A DNA stretch of 64,000 nt, taken from NCBI GenBank assembly GCA_019744815.1, contig JAIEUA010000010.1, forward strand, positions 310,001 to 374,000, written 5' to 3'. The DNA is from Phycisphaerales bacterium. GTDB lineage: Bacteria > Planctomycetota > Phycisphaerae > Phycisphaerales > UBA1924. The position numbers and the translations under genes were made by a program. Of the stretch, positions 16,934 through 25,068 are shown piece by piece; positions within the stretch are counted from its first letter, which is position 1, and each line of letters begins with the position of its first letter. The notes under the pieces were generated by a model. The model saw only the letters and a list, made by a program, of their open reading frames with translations. It was not told where the DNA came from and did not search any database.

Positions 16934-18718
16934 ATGAACGCCTTCGGCGTCCAGCCGCCTGAAACAACCCAATCTGGTTCGACCTCGGCCCAGCGGCTCC
17001 GCGAGGCCGCGGGAGCTGTCGACGCCTCCAACCCCGACGCTCGCACGGGCCCCGCGGCCCGGTTGTCCATCACCGATTTCCTCTCCGACGGCTCGCTGGT
17101 CAAGCTCTGCGATCAGCTCTCCAAGCTCACTGGGGTCCGCGTCGACCTGCTGGACGTCCGCGGGCGGGTGGTCAAGGTGGGCAACACCGAACGCAGCTGG
17201 GTGGTCGAGGATCAGGTCTCCGAGGCCCCGGAGGGTTCGGCCAGCGTGCCGCTGGTGGTCTCGGGCACCCGGGTGGGCTCCCTGCGGGTCGGCCCCGGGA
17301 CCAACGGAGCGGCCCGGGAGATCCTGGAGCGGGCCGTCACCCTGCTCGCGGGCACCGCCGGGGAGCTGTGCGAGCACGAGCTCGACCTCCGCCACCGCGT
17401 CAAGGAAGCCAGCGCCCTCTTCAAGCTCAGCACCATGCTGACCCGCTCGATGAGCGTCGACCGCGTGCTGCAGGTCGCGCTGGAGCTCGCGCTCGACGTC
17501 CTCGAACTGGACTGCGGCAGCGTCGTGCTCGTCCCCGAAGAGACCGAGGAAGTGTCAGAGCTCTCGGGCCCCACCGAAGAGAACCTGTCGCTCATCGCCA
17601 GCAAGGGGCTGAGCCGCGAGTGGCTGGACGACCCGCGGCCGCTGTCCATCGACCGCCTCTTCGATCGCATGTCGATCGGGGGCGAGCTGGTGGTGAGCGA
17701 AGACCTTTCCAGCGATGCACGCGTGCTCGAGCCCCAGCGACTGATCATCGAGGGACTCGGGGCCGCGATCCACGCCGGGCTCGCGTTCCAGGGGCGGCCG
17801 ATCGGCGTCATGCGCCTGTACGCACGCGTCCCGCGCACCTTCGACGAGAGCGACAAGCGCGTGCTGCGGGCCATCGCGGCCCAGGCCGCCGTCGCGGTGC
17901 AGCAGGCGCGGCTGCTCAAGATGCAGGAAGAGGATCAGCGGCTGCAGCGCCAGCTCGCCCTCGCCGGCGACGTTCAGCGCCGCATGCTGCCGCGGTTCAT
18001 CCCCGCTCTGACCAAGGAGTGGTCGCATCTCGACGTGGCGGCGAAGTACGAGCCCTCGTTCGAACTGGGCGGCGATTTCTACGACTTCATCAACCTGTCG
18101 AGCCACCTGGGCATCGTGGTGGGCGATGTCGTGGGCAAGGGCATCGCCGCCGCCCTGCTGATGTCGGCGGTCCGGGCCAGCCTGCGGGCCCACGCCCAGG
18201 GCGTGTACGACCTCGACGAGGTGATCAGCCGCGTCAACATCGCTTTGTGCCGCGACACCCTCGACAACGAGTTCGCCACGCTCTGGTACGGAGTCTTGGA
18301 CCCGGTGAAGCTGCGTCTGACGTACTGCAGCGCGGGGCACGAGCCGCCGATGGTCGTGCGTGTGCCCGAGCACCGCGCCCCGGGCCCGGCGGATATCGAC
18401 GAACTGTCGGTCGGCGGCATGGTGGTCGGCATCGATCGCAGCCAGCGGTATCAGCGCGCGGTCTACGACATGCACCCCGGCGACGTGCTGGTGGCCTACA
18501 CCGACGGCGTTGTGGACACCGTGAACTTCAGCCGCGAGAAGTTCGGGAAGAAACGCCTCCGCGCCTGCCTGCTCGAGATCCTCAAGCAGGAACCCAAGGC
18601 CACGGCGTCGCGGATCACCGAGCACGTCCACTGGAGCCTCCGCCAGTTCGCGGGTCTCGCCCAGCGTCCCGACGACGAGACCATCGTGGTGCTCCGCCCG
18701 TGGTCCAAGCAGGGATAG
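16934..18718 (+). CDS. GAF domain - SpoIIE/RsbU-type PP2C serine phosphatase
   Basis: 594 residues from the ATG at 16934; a GTG at 16874 would add 20 less convincing residues. Residues about 30-130 form a sensor-like region, about 150-330 a GAF domain (LSTMLTRSMSVDRVLQVALELALDVLE ... RVLRAIAAQAAVAVQQARLL), and about 350-594 the SpoIIE phosphatase: LAGDVQRRMLP, FELGGDFYDF, VVGDVVGKGIAAALLMSAVRA, VAYTDGVVDT, with metal-binding Asp residues present. Family members dephosphorylate anti-sigma-factor antagonists in stress partner-switching modules; no antagonist or kinase gene is adjacent. The upstream 120 bases are AT-richer than average and hold a TTGACA at about 16850, a possible promoter element. 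Confidence 0.9.
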   Translation: MNAFGVQPPETTQSGSTSAQRLREAAGAVDASNPDARTGPAARLSITDFLSDGSLVKLCDQLSKLTGVRVDLLDVRGRVVKVGNTERSWVVEDQVSEAPEGSASVPLVVSGTRVGSLRVGPGTNGAAREILERAVTLLAGTAGELCEHELDLRHRVKEASALFKLSTMLTRSMSVDRVLQVALELALDVLELDCGSVVLVPEETEEVSELSGPTEENLSLIASKGLSREWLDDPRPLSIDRLFDRMSIGGELVVSEDLSSDARVLEPQRLIIEGLGAAIHAGLAFQGRPIGVMRLYARVPRTFDESDKRVLRAIAAQAAVAVQQARLLKMQEEDQRLQRQLALAGDVQRRMLPRFIPALTKEWSHLDVAAKYEPSFELGGDFYDFINLSSHLGIVVGDVVGKGIAAALLMSAVRASLRAHAQGVYDLDEVISRVNIALCRDTLDNEFATLWYGVLDPVKLRLTYCSAGHEPPMVVRVPEHRAPGPADIDELSVGGMVVGIDRSQRYQRAVYDMHPGDVLVAYTDGVVDTVNFSREKFGKKRLRACLLEILKQEPKATASRITEHVHWSLRQFAGLAQRPDDETIVVLRPWSKQG

Positions 18719-18760
18719 CGCGATCGAGAACAACTGGGGTGAGGGGAGGGTGAGAGAGAG

Positions 18761-18780
18761 GGCGGGGCTTTCTAGGCCCC
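18761..18780. repeat. Partial palindrome, family B (GGGGCC core)
   Basis: GGCGGGGCTTTCTAGGCCCC resembles the family B units at 32159, 45718 and 52594. Here it overlaps the last codons and stop (TAG, read on the minus strand) of the convergent glycosyltransferase gene. Confidence 0.55.
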
Positions 18781-19935
18781 ACGCATCGTCTCTTGATCCT
18801 CTTGCGTTCCCGCGGCAGCTTCGGCTTTGCGACCGAAGATCGCCCGCTTGATCGGACGCAGCACCCGCACCCGCAGCGGCCACCAAACAGCGTGCACCGC
18901 CCGCTTCACCAGCCGAAGAGGCACCAGCACCACGGCGATGAACAGCGAGAAGAACGCACGCTCCAGGCGCACCTTGGTCCGCACCCAGCCGGGAGGCAGG
19001 ATCTCGATCGACTCGCGCTCGTCGCGCATGTTCTCCGGGATCAGATGCCGCCACGTCGTCCGCAGCCGGAATCGCTTCCAGCGGCTCTTCCAAGCGGTGC
19101 GGGCCATCGCACGCCGGACGCCCTTGGGCGTCAGCACGTGCGTCGCGTCGTCGATCGTGAAGTAGCAGAACCACGAGCCGATGATCTGCCGATGACGCTC
19201 CGCCTCCGGGCCGTTCCAGGCGACGCCGGTGCCCTTGGGAACGTGGCCGTAGCCGTGGTTCTGGTGCAGCGTCAGCATCTGCCCGGTGACATCAATCACC
19301 CGCACCCCGCGCCGGACCGCGTTGAACATGAACCAGTTGTCCCAGCCCGGACGCCCCACCGCGAACTCGGGCATGTTCTGCACCCAGCGCCCCGGCGTGA
19401 AGCAGAAGAAATCGATCGCGTTGCTGGGCGAGAGCTTGCCGGTCGCGGCGATCGCGGCCAATTGCCGCTCCGCGTCGTCGTGATCGAGGTCGAGAACCTC
19501 GGTGACATCGACATCGATGCGCCGCCCCACCAGCAGCGTGGGTCGTTCCGTGTCGATCCGATCGAGCAATCGCCCAAACGACGAGTCGAGGATGATGTCG
19601 CCGTTGAGATAGCAGACCCACGGCGTGGTCGCCTCGCGGGCGGTGCGGAGGATGGCGTCGCTGACCAGGGGCGTGCCTAGGTCGGTCTTCTGGATGTCGG
19701 GTCGGTGCACCGCGCCGGTCGCCTCGGCCATCTCGCGCACGCCCGGGTCGTCGCCGCAGAGAATCACCTGCTCGGGACGCACCAGCTTGGTCCAACTGTG
19801 AACCGCGTTGGTCTGGATCACGCCCGCGTGATCGCGAAAACCCTTGGGGATTGTGACCATCGTCACCGGCGCGGGCGACCGCCCGCCCGATGCGAGCGCG
19901 GCAGCGACCCGGGGATTCTGGGCGGCGACGGACAT
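18772..19935 (-). CDS. Glycosyltransferase-like protein (GT-A type)
   Basis: 387 residues from the ATG at 19935. The sequence opens with VTMVTIPKGFRDHAGVIQTNAVHSW, then VILCGDDPGVREMAE and WVCYLNGDIILDSSFGRLLDRI, where NGD takes the DxD position of a GT-A nucleotide-sugar site. WDNWFMFNAVRRGVRVIDVT and LHQNHGYGH form the acceptor-side half. A C-terminal basic and hydrophobic segment (about 335-370, AFFSLFIAVVLVPLRLV) probably tethers it to the membrane. It starts 8 bases after the stop of the methyltransferase gene, so the two form one operon. The donor and acceptor sugars are unknown. Confidence 0.78.
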   Translation of the reverse strand: MSVAAQNPRVAAALASGGRSPAPVTMVTIPKGFRDHAGVIQTNAVHSWTKLVRPEQVILCGDDPGVREMAEATGAVHRPDIQKTDLGTPLVSDAILRTAREATTPWVCYLNGDIILDSSFGRLLDRIDTERPTLLVGRRIDVDVTEVLDLDHDDAERQLAAIAATGKLSPSNAIDFFCFTPGRWVQNMPEFAVGRPGWDNWFMFNAVRRGVRVIDVTGQMLTLHQNHGYGHVPKGTGVAWNGPEAERHRQIIGSWFCYFTIDDATHVLTPKGVRRAMARTAWKSRWKRFRLRTTWRHLIPENMRDERESIEILPPGWVRTKVRLERAFFSLFIAVVLVPLRLVKRAVHAVWWPLRVRVLRPIKRAIFGRKAEAAAGTQEDQETMRGA

Positions 19936-19943
19936 CTGCCCTC

Positions 19944-20789
19944 TCAGCGGCGTTCCGCGCCAAAGGCCGCACCGATTCCGGCACCTGGGTACCAGTGGTC
20001 CTTGGGACGCTCCTGGAAGTACAGATACTGGCGGCCCGACTTCTTCGCGAAGTGGTAGATCTCCGGCGTCACGTGCGCGTTGTCGCCCAGGATGATCGCC
20101 CGCTCGCTGAGCTTGGAAGCGATAGTCTCGTACTCGCGGCGTTCGTAGTCGCTGCTGTGGTCGCTGTCGTTGATGAACAGGTCGATCGGGTCGGTGATCG
20201 TGCGGAGCGATTCGATCGAGTCGCCGTAGAGAATCTTGCCCACCTCGGCGTACGGACCCTTCAGCATCCAGCCCGCGCCGGTGTCGATGTCGGTCCCGAG
20301 GTAGCGGCCCGGATGCCCCTCGCTGGCGTTCTTGCGCAGAGCGGCGCACAGCACGACCGAGCCCAGCCCCTTCTCCACGCCGGTTTCCACCACCAGGCGG
20401 GGCTTGGTCAGACGCACCAACGCGTACCAGCCGGCGCGACGCGCGTAGCGGGCCACCAGATCGGAGAGCTCCCCACGCGGGCCGGCGTTCTGGGTCTGCA
20501 CGCGGACGTGCTCCGACAGCTCGCGGTCACTCGCCAGCTCGCCGATCATCGCCTCGGACTGCGCCAGCGTCGCACCGGTCACGCCCGAGACAAAGCCCGC
20601 CAGATGCGTCAGGTTCAGCTCGGTCAGGTCGTACGTGAAGTTCGTGGTCTCTCGCGAGTTGGTGAGCCAAGACTCCATCTTGGCCCAGATCGGATTGAGG
20701 TAGGACTCGGCGAGGCGGCGACGCTCCGCGAGTCTGGTATCGGCAGGAGACTGCCCGCGGAGCCGGGACATGAGGGTTTGGAGAGCCAT
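19944..20789 (-). CDS. SAM-dependent methyltransferase (class I, CmcI/Methyltransf_24-like)
   Basis: 281 residues. After a helical N-terminus, PRLVVETGVEKGLGSVVLCAAL (about 128-150) is the SAM loop in the form E-x-G-x-x-x-G, followed by GRYLGTDIDTGAGWM with the acidic ribose contact, SIESLRTITDPIDLFINDSDHSSDYERREYE (motif II and possible metal ligands) and AIILGDNAHVTPEIYHFA. This resembles sugar or small-molecule O-methyltransferases and cephalosporin hydroxylase-like proteins. It is followed by the glycosyltransferase gene after 8 bases and is divergent from the GT2 gene by 51 bases, consistent with glycan modification. Confidence 0.82.
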   Translation of the reverse strand: MALQTLMSRLRGQSPADTRLAERRRLAESYLNPIWAKMESWLTNSRETTNFTYDLTELNLTHLAGFVSGVTGATLAQSEAMIGELASDRELSEHVRVQTQNAGPRGELSDLVARYARRAGWYALVRLTKPRLVVETGVEKGLGSVVLCAALRKNASEGHPGRYLGTDIDTGAGWMLKGPYAEVGKILYGDSIESLRTITDPIDLFINDSDHSSDYERREYETIASKLSERAIILGDNAHVTPEIYHFAKKSGRQYLYFQERPKDHWYPGAGIGAAFGAERR

Positions 20790-20840
20790 GCCCGATTCTA
20801 TTGCGACCGGCAAGGCTCCGGACCGCCCGTACGCTTGCCC

Positions 20841-21797
20841 ATGGCCGGCGCCGAGCTCGATGTGTCGAGCGGACTCAACACGACCACGCGTGCGAAGCGG
20901 GCGATGAAGAACATCGCCAAGCCGCTGGGCTTGCGCCTGGGGGTTTTTGCGCAGCACACGCCGGTGCCGATGCGTGCCCCCTCCAAACCCGTGGCCACCG
21001 CCCCGAGCCATCGGCCGCGGGTCTCGATCGTGACGCCCTCGTTCAATCAGCGACGTTTTCTCGAAGCCACCGCGGAGAGCGTCCTCGGACAGGGCTATCC
21101 GAACCTCGAGTACGTCGTCATGGACGGCGGCTCCCAGGACGGCTCCGCGGATTACCTGCGATCCATCGAATCCCGCCTCACCGCCTGGCGCTCGGAGCCT
21201 GACCGGGGCCAGGCCGACGCCATCAACAAGGCCTTCGCCCTCACCTCGGGCGAGATCATGGCGTGGATCAACTCCGACGACCTGCTGCTTCCTGGCGCGA
21301 TCGACGCGGTGGTGGCTCACTTCCAGTCTCATCCCAATGTCGACGTGGTCTACGGCCAGCGCCTCGTCATCGATCACGATGGCCGCGAGGTCGGACGCTG
21401 GGTCCTGCCCAGACACTCCACCAGCGCGTTCCTGTGGCGCGATTACATCCCGCAGGAAACCCTGTTCTGGCGCCGCAGCTTGTGGGACCGCTGCGGCTCG
21501 CGGGTCGACGCGTCGTTCCAGTTCGCGATGGACTGGGAGCTGGTCCTGCGCTTCCACGAGCACGGCGCCCGCTTCGCTCGCCTCCCCCGCTACCTCGGCG
21601 CGTTCCGCACCCACGACGAACAGAAAAGCCTGGCGCAGGTCGAGAAGGTCGGACGCCCCGAGTTCGAGCGGCTGCGGCAACGTTACTTCCCCAACACCTG
21701 GTCGCGGCACTGGCAACGCGCTGGCGGTGCCGCGTACCTGCTGCGCTCGATCGGTTACTCGTGGCTCGAAGCCGCGGGCTTGGTCACGTACCGCTAG
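20841..21797 (+). CDS. Glycosyltransferase family 2
   Basis: 318 residues from the ATG at 20841 (a Met at 20904 is also possible). The GT2 core is clear: RVSIVTPSFNQRRFLEATAESVLGQGYPNLEYVVMDGGSQDGSADYL at about residues 60-105, then RSEPDRGQADAINKAFALTSGEIMAWINSDDLLLPGAI, with the nucleotide-binding SDD at about 144-146, and WRRSLWDRCGSRVDASFQFAMDWELVLRF on the acceptor side. It is a soluble or peripheral enzyme with no membrane segments. It is divergent from the methyltransferase gene with a 51-base gap, so they may share regulation. Confidence 0.92.
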   Translation: MAGAELDVSSGLNTTTRAKRAMKNIAKPLGLRLGVFAQHTPVPMRAPSKPVATAPSHRPRVSIVTPSFNQRRFLEATAESVLGQGYPNLEYVVMDGGSQDGSADYLRSIESRLTAWRSEPDRGQADAINKAFALTSGEIMAWINSDDLLLPGAIDAVVAHFQSHPNVDVVYGQRLVIDHDGREVGRWVLPRHSTSAFLWRDYIPQETLFWRRSLWDRCGSRVDASFQFAMDWELVLRFHEHGARFARLPRYLGAFRTHDEQKSLAQVEKVGRPEFERLRQRYFPNTWSRHWQRAGGAAYLLRSIGYSWLEAAGLVTYR

Positions 21798-21803
21798 CCG
21801 CGA

Positions 21804-22649
21804 TCACCTCGGCGCGGCGCCGAAATCGGTCGCCATGCCCACACTCTGCCACTGATCGAGCTCGGCCTGCAGCTGCGCCAATCGCTTGCGGGCTCCGTCG
21901 TACGCGAACTTGCCCAGCACGAGCCGCGTCGGCGGCTGATCGACATCGGCGAGCGAGACGATGGCCGCGGCGCCGGCCTTGGGATCGCCGGTCTGGCGGC
22001 CGCTGATCTTCTGGAGCATCGCCGCGAAAGCACCGCTGGTCTTGTCGTAGTCGGCGATCGTGGTCTCGCCCTTTTCGAGCGAGCGAGCGATGAAGTCGGT
22101 GCGGAAAGGCCCGGGCTCGACGCTTGTCACCTTGATCCCCAACGGCGCGGCCTCGATACGCAGGGCATCGAGCGCGGCTTCGACGCCAGCCTTGGCCCCG
22201 CCGTAGACCGCAAAGCCGGCGTGGTTGGCGAACGCGGCGAGCGCGGAGATGTTGATGATGAGCCCCGACTTCTGCGCCCGCATCCTCGGCAGGACGCTCC
22301 GCGTTACGCGGAGCGGGCCGAAGAAGTTGGTCTCGACGTTGCGCCGCATCTGCTCCTCGCCGGTCTCTTCGAGGGCGGCGATCAGGCCGTAGCCGGCGTT
22401 GTTCACGAGCACGTCGATGCGCCCGAACGCGGCGATCGCGTCGGCGGCGGCACGCTGGACGCTCGCGGGGTCGGTGATGTCGAGCGCGAGCGCACGCACA
22501 CGATCGGGCGCGAGCGCGACGAGGTCGGCGAGCGCGGCGGGGTTGCGGGCGGTCGCGATCAGTTGATCGCCACGGGCGATGACGGCGTGCGCGATCTCGC
22601 GGCCGAAGCCGGACGAGCAACCAGTGACGTACCAGACGCGGGTGGGCAT
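21804..22649 (-). CDS. Short-chain dehydrogenase/reductase
   Basis: 281 residues. NAD(P) is bound at WYVTGCSSGFGREIAHAVIARG (about 5-27, TGxxxGxG), with NNAGYG at about 82 and the catalytic Ser and Tyr-x3-Lys in NISALAAFANHAGFAVYGGAKAG (about 129-152). The ADQ-free C-terminal tail is typical of the oxidoreductase/SDR group annotated as retinol dehydrogenase-like. I start at MPTRVWYV; a frame reaching 22709 adds 20 residues. It lies 66 bases downstream of the Old Yellow Enzyme gene on the same strand, so these redox genes may be cotranscribed. Substrate unknown. Confidence 0.9.
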   Translation of the reverse strand: MPTRVWYVTGCSSGFGREIAHAVIARGDQLIATARNPAALADLVALAPDRVRALALDITDPASVQRAAADAIAAFGRIDVLVNNAGYGLIAALEETGEEQMRRNVETNFFGPLRVTRSVLPRMRAQKSGLIINISALAAFANHAGFAVYGGAKAGVEAALDALRIEAAPLGIKVTSVEPGPFRTDFIARSLEKGETTIADYDKTSGAFAAMLQKISGRQTGDPKAGAAAIVSLADVDQPPTRLVLGKFAYDGARKRLAQLQAELDQWQSVGMATDFGAAPR

Positions 22650-22714
22650 GGCAGTGGGTTCGACGGCGGAGGCTGATCCGATGCAGGACGGCGACTGTCC
22701 GGGTGCCACTTCGG

Positions 22715-23818
22715 TCAGGTCGCTCGCGGGTAGTCGGTGTAGCCCCGCTCCAGCGGCATCTCCTTCGACGACGGATAGAACGTCGTCGCGTCCCAGGGTG
22801 TCAGCGGCAGGCGTCGCTCGAAGCGGGCGGCGAGATCGGGGTTCGAAATGAAGGGCTTACCGAAGGCGACCGCATCGCAGTCGCCGCGGGAGAGGTACTC
22901 GTCCGCCTTCGCGTGCGTGAACGAGGTGTTCGCCACCAGCACGCCGCGGTAGAGCGGGCGGAAGAACGAGATCGGGATCTGTGGGCCGCCGGCCGCGTTG
23001 TCATCGTCGTCGCCCTCGCGAATCTCCAGCGAGCCGATGGACAGCTTGTCCAGCTCACGGACGACGTACGCGTAGGTCTCGCGTGGGGCACTCTCGGTGA
23101 AATCGCTCGACCACCCGCTGGGAGACAGCCGCACGCTCACCCGCTCCGGCCCCCAGACCTCGATGCACGCCCGGGTGGCGTCGAGCAGGAAGCGGGCTCG
23201 ATTCTCGAGCGATCCGCCGTAGCGGTCGGTGCGCTTGTTGGTGGAATCTCGGAGGAACTGCTCGGGCAGGTACGAGTTCGCGCCGTGGACCTGCACGCCG
23301 TCGAAGCCGGCGCGACGGGCGTTCTCCGCGGCGACGCGATACTGCGCGATGATGCCGGGAATCTCCTCGGTCTCGAGCGCCCGTGGCACCGGCGCGGGCT
23401 GCTTGCTCCCATCGGGCAGGCGGCACAGGCCTTCGCGAGCGATCGCACTCGGCGCGACCGGGGCTTTGCCGCCCGGTTGATACGCATTGTGCGACACGCG
23501 TCCGACGTGCCAGAGCTGCAGGAAGATCGTGCCGCCGACGGCGTGCACGGCGTCGGTGACGAGCTTCCAGCCGGCGACCTGTTCGGGCGAGTGGATGCCG
23601 GGCGTGTTGGGATAGCCCTGACCCTCGGGACAGATCTGCGTCGCCTCGGCGTAGATGAGCCCCGCGCCGCCCGCCTCGGCACGCTGGCGGTAGTACGTGG
23701 CGTTGAGCGCATGCGGCACATTCCCCGCGCCAGCACGGCAGCGCGTCAGCGGGGCCATGAACACACGGTTGCGCAGCCGCAGCGGGCCGATGGAGATCGG
23801 ATCGAGGATCGTGGGCAT
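22715..23818 (-). CDS. Alkene reductase (Old Yellow Enzyme family)
   Basis: 367 residues. A TIM-barrel flavoprotein that reduces activated C=C bonds with NADPH. It starts LDPISIGPLRLRNRVFMAPLTRCRAG, where the FMN-contacting Thr sits. GFDGVQVHGANSYLPEQFLRDSTNKRTDRYGGSLENRARFLLD is the signature block containing the substrate His/Asn pair, and DAVAFGKPFISNPDLAARF closes the FMN phosphate site. It is closest in pattern to the NemA/N-ethylmaleimide reductase group. The ATG at 23818 (MPTILDP) is preferred to one five codons upstream. It sits 25 bases after the stop of the upstream SDR gene and before another SDR gene. Confidence 0.93.
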   Translation of the reverse strand: MPTILDPISIGPLRLRNRVFMAPLTRCRAGAGNVPHALNATYYRQRAEAGGAGLIYAEATQICPEGQGYPNTPGIHSPEQVAGWKLVTDAVHAVGGTIFLQLWHVGRVSHNAYQPGGKAPVAPSAIAREGLCRLPDGSKQPAPVPRALETEEIPGIIAQYRVAAENARRAGFDGVQVHGANSYLPEQFLRDSTNKRTDRYGGSLENRARFLLDATRACIEVWGPERVSVRLSPSGWSSDFTESAPRETYAYVVRELDKLSIGSLEIREGDDDDNAAGGPQIPISFFRPLYRGVLVANTSFTHAKADEYLSRGDCDAVAFGKPFISNPDLAARFERRLPLTPWDATTFYPSSKEMPLERGYTDYPRAT

Positions 23819-23843
23819 ACCCGATCGTTGCACGTCGCCGCGA

Positions 23844-24596
23844 CTACTGAGCGGTGAATCCGCCGTCGATCAGGATGCTCTGGCCAGTCACAAAGCTCGA
23901 CGTGTCGTCCGCGAGCCACAGCACCACCGAGGCGACTTCTTCGGGCTTGCCCACGCGGCCGATCGGGTGCAGATTCGCCATGTACTCCGCCGCGCCGGGC
24001 GCCCCAGCGAAGCGGTCGAACATGGGGGTCTGGATCGCGGCCGGAGCGACCGCGTTGACGCGGATCTTCTGCTTGGCGACCTCGAGCGCGACCGCCTTCG
24101 TGAAGCCATCGACCGCGTGCTTGCTGGCGACGTAGGTCGCGAAGTTCCCCATGCCGATCGTGCCGGCGATCGACGAGGTGTTGATGATCGAACCGCCGCC
24201 GGCCTTCACCATCGCCGCGACCTCGTGCTTCAGGCTGAAGAAGACGCCCTTGACGTTGATGTCGAAGACCTGGTCGAACTCTGCCTCGGTCTTTTCGACG
24301 ATCGGGGCGAGATTCTCCTCGACGCCGGCGTTGTTGAACGCGACATCGATGCGGCCCTTGAGCTTCAGGGCCTCGGCGATGGCGTGCTTCACGTCGGCTT
24401 CTTTCGAAACGTCGGCCTTCACGAAGACGCCCTGCACGCCGTGGGTGCGGACCTTGGCCGCGACCTCGTTGCCTTCCTTCTCGCGGCGGCCGGTGAGAAC
24501 GACGTGGGCTCCGGCCTTGGCGAAGGCGATTGCGGTGGTCTCACCGATGCCAGAGGTGCCGCCGGTGATGAAAACAACCTTGTCCTTGAGGCTCAT
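23844..24596 (-). CDS. Short-chain dehydrogenase/reductase (FabG-like, classical)
   Basis: 250 residues, the standard classical SDR length. KVVFITGGTSGIGETTAIAFAKAG gives the TGxxxGIG cofactor loop at about 12-19, NNAGVE lies at about 88, and the catalytic Ser/Tyr/Lys are in INTSSIAGTIGMGNFATYVASKHAV (about 137-161). The C-terminus FVTGQSILIDGGFTAQ is characteristic. The ATG at 24596 is supported by a GGAG about 8 bases upstream; the longer open frame is shadow. It is the first of three co-directional redox genes (SDR, Old Yellow Enzyme, SDR), possibly one transcript for handling reactive carbonyl or enone compounds. Confidence 0.95.
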   Translation of the reverse strand: MSLKDKVVFITGGTSGIGETTAIAFAKAGAHVVLTGRREKEGNEVAAKVRTHGVQGVFVKADVSKEADVKHAIAEALKLKGRIDVAFNNAGVEENLAPIVEKTEAEFDQVFDINVKGVFFSLKHEVAAMVKAGGGSIINTSSIAGTIGMGNFATYVASKHAVDGFTKAVALEVAKQKIRVNAVAPAAIQTPMFDRFAGAPGAAEYMANLHPIGRVGKPEEVASVVLWLADDTSSFVTGQSILIDGGFTAQ

Positions 24597-24703
24597 GGGG
24601 GCTCCAGGGTTCTGCGGGAATCGGGATGAATGGGAACGGGCCTTGGGATGCACGAGTGGGCGCCGCGTTACAGACCATCGCGTGGCAGATGGAGGCGATA
24701 GTC

Positions 24704-24788
24704 GACCGGCCGGAGGCCGGTCCCACTGGTGTATCCGGGCCGAAGGTCGGTCCCGCTGTTGCACCCGGGCCAGAGGCCGGCCCCACTG
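24704..24788. repeat. Three tandem family A units with 30-bp period
   Basis: Units end at 24728, 24758 and 24788. Each has the core CCGG(C/G)C - GGCCGGTCCCACTG with small differences and a variable 6-base link. The array lies between two divergent genes, 17 bases upstream of the ATG at 24805 and about 110 bases from the SDR start, so it occupies their shared regulatory region. Confidence 0.85.
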
Positions 24789-24804
24789 CCGCGTATCATC
24801 CCGC

Positions 24805-25065
24805 ATGGTCGAATCGCAGAGCAGATACCAGCCCGGCACCCGCGTCCGCGTCACCCAGCAGATCCCCCGGCAGGAGTTCGGCGGCGGTCCGCTCACGACC
24901 ACCATCGAGGGCGAGCTCGTCCGCTACGTCCAGGCCAAGACCGGTTCGTGGTTTGCGCACAGCAAGGACCACAAGCTCTGGCTCGAACGCCTCGAGATCA
25001 AGAAGGACAACGGCGAATTGGTCATGGTCAACCTCGACCAGTACTCGCTCGTTGACGTCATCTGA
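24805..25065 (+). CDS. Small conserved-looking hypothetical protein
   Basis: 86 residues, beta-rich and soluble. The pattern suggests a small barrel: TRVRVTQQIPR, TTTIEGELVRYVQAKTGSWFAHS, KLWLERLEIKKDNGELVMVNLDQYSLVDVI. The start at 24805 is the only ATG that avoids the tandem repeat array, though no good Shine-Dalgarno is seen. The stop is 3 bases from the stop of the convergent exporter gene. The composition is that of a real gene, but no family is recognised. Confidence 0.75.
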   Translation: MVESQSRYQPGTRVRVTQQIPRQEFGGGPLTTTIEGELVRYVQAKTGSWFAHSKDHKLWLERLEIKKDNGELVMVNLDQYSLVDVI

Positions 25066-25068
25066 CCA

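Noticed and set aside
24704..24788. Possible short CRISPR array
   Set aside because: Three units with a 30-bp period but only about 6 bases between the conserved cores, and units matching a dispersed palindrome. No spacer-like unique sequence and no cas genes.
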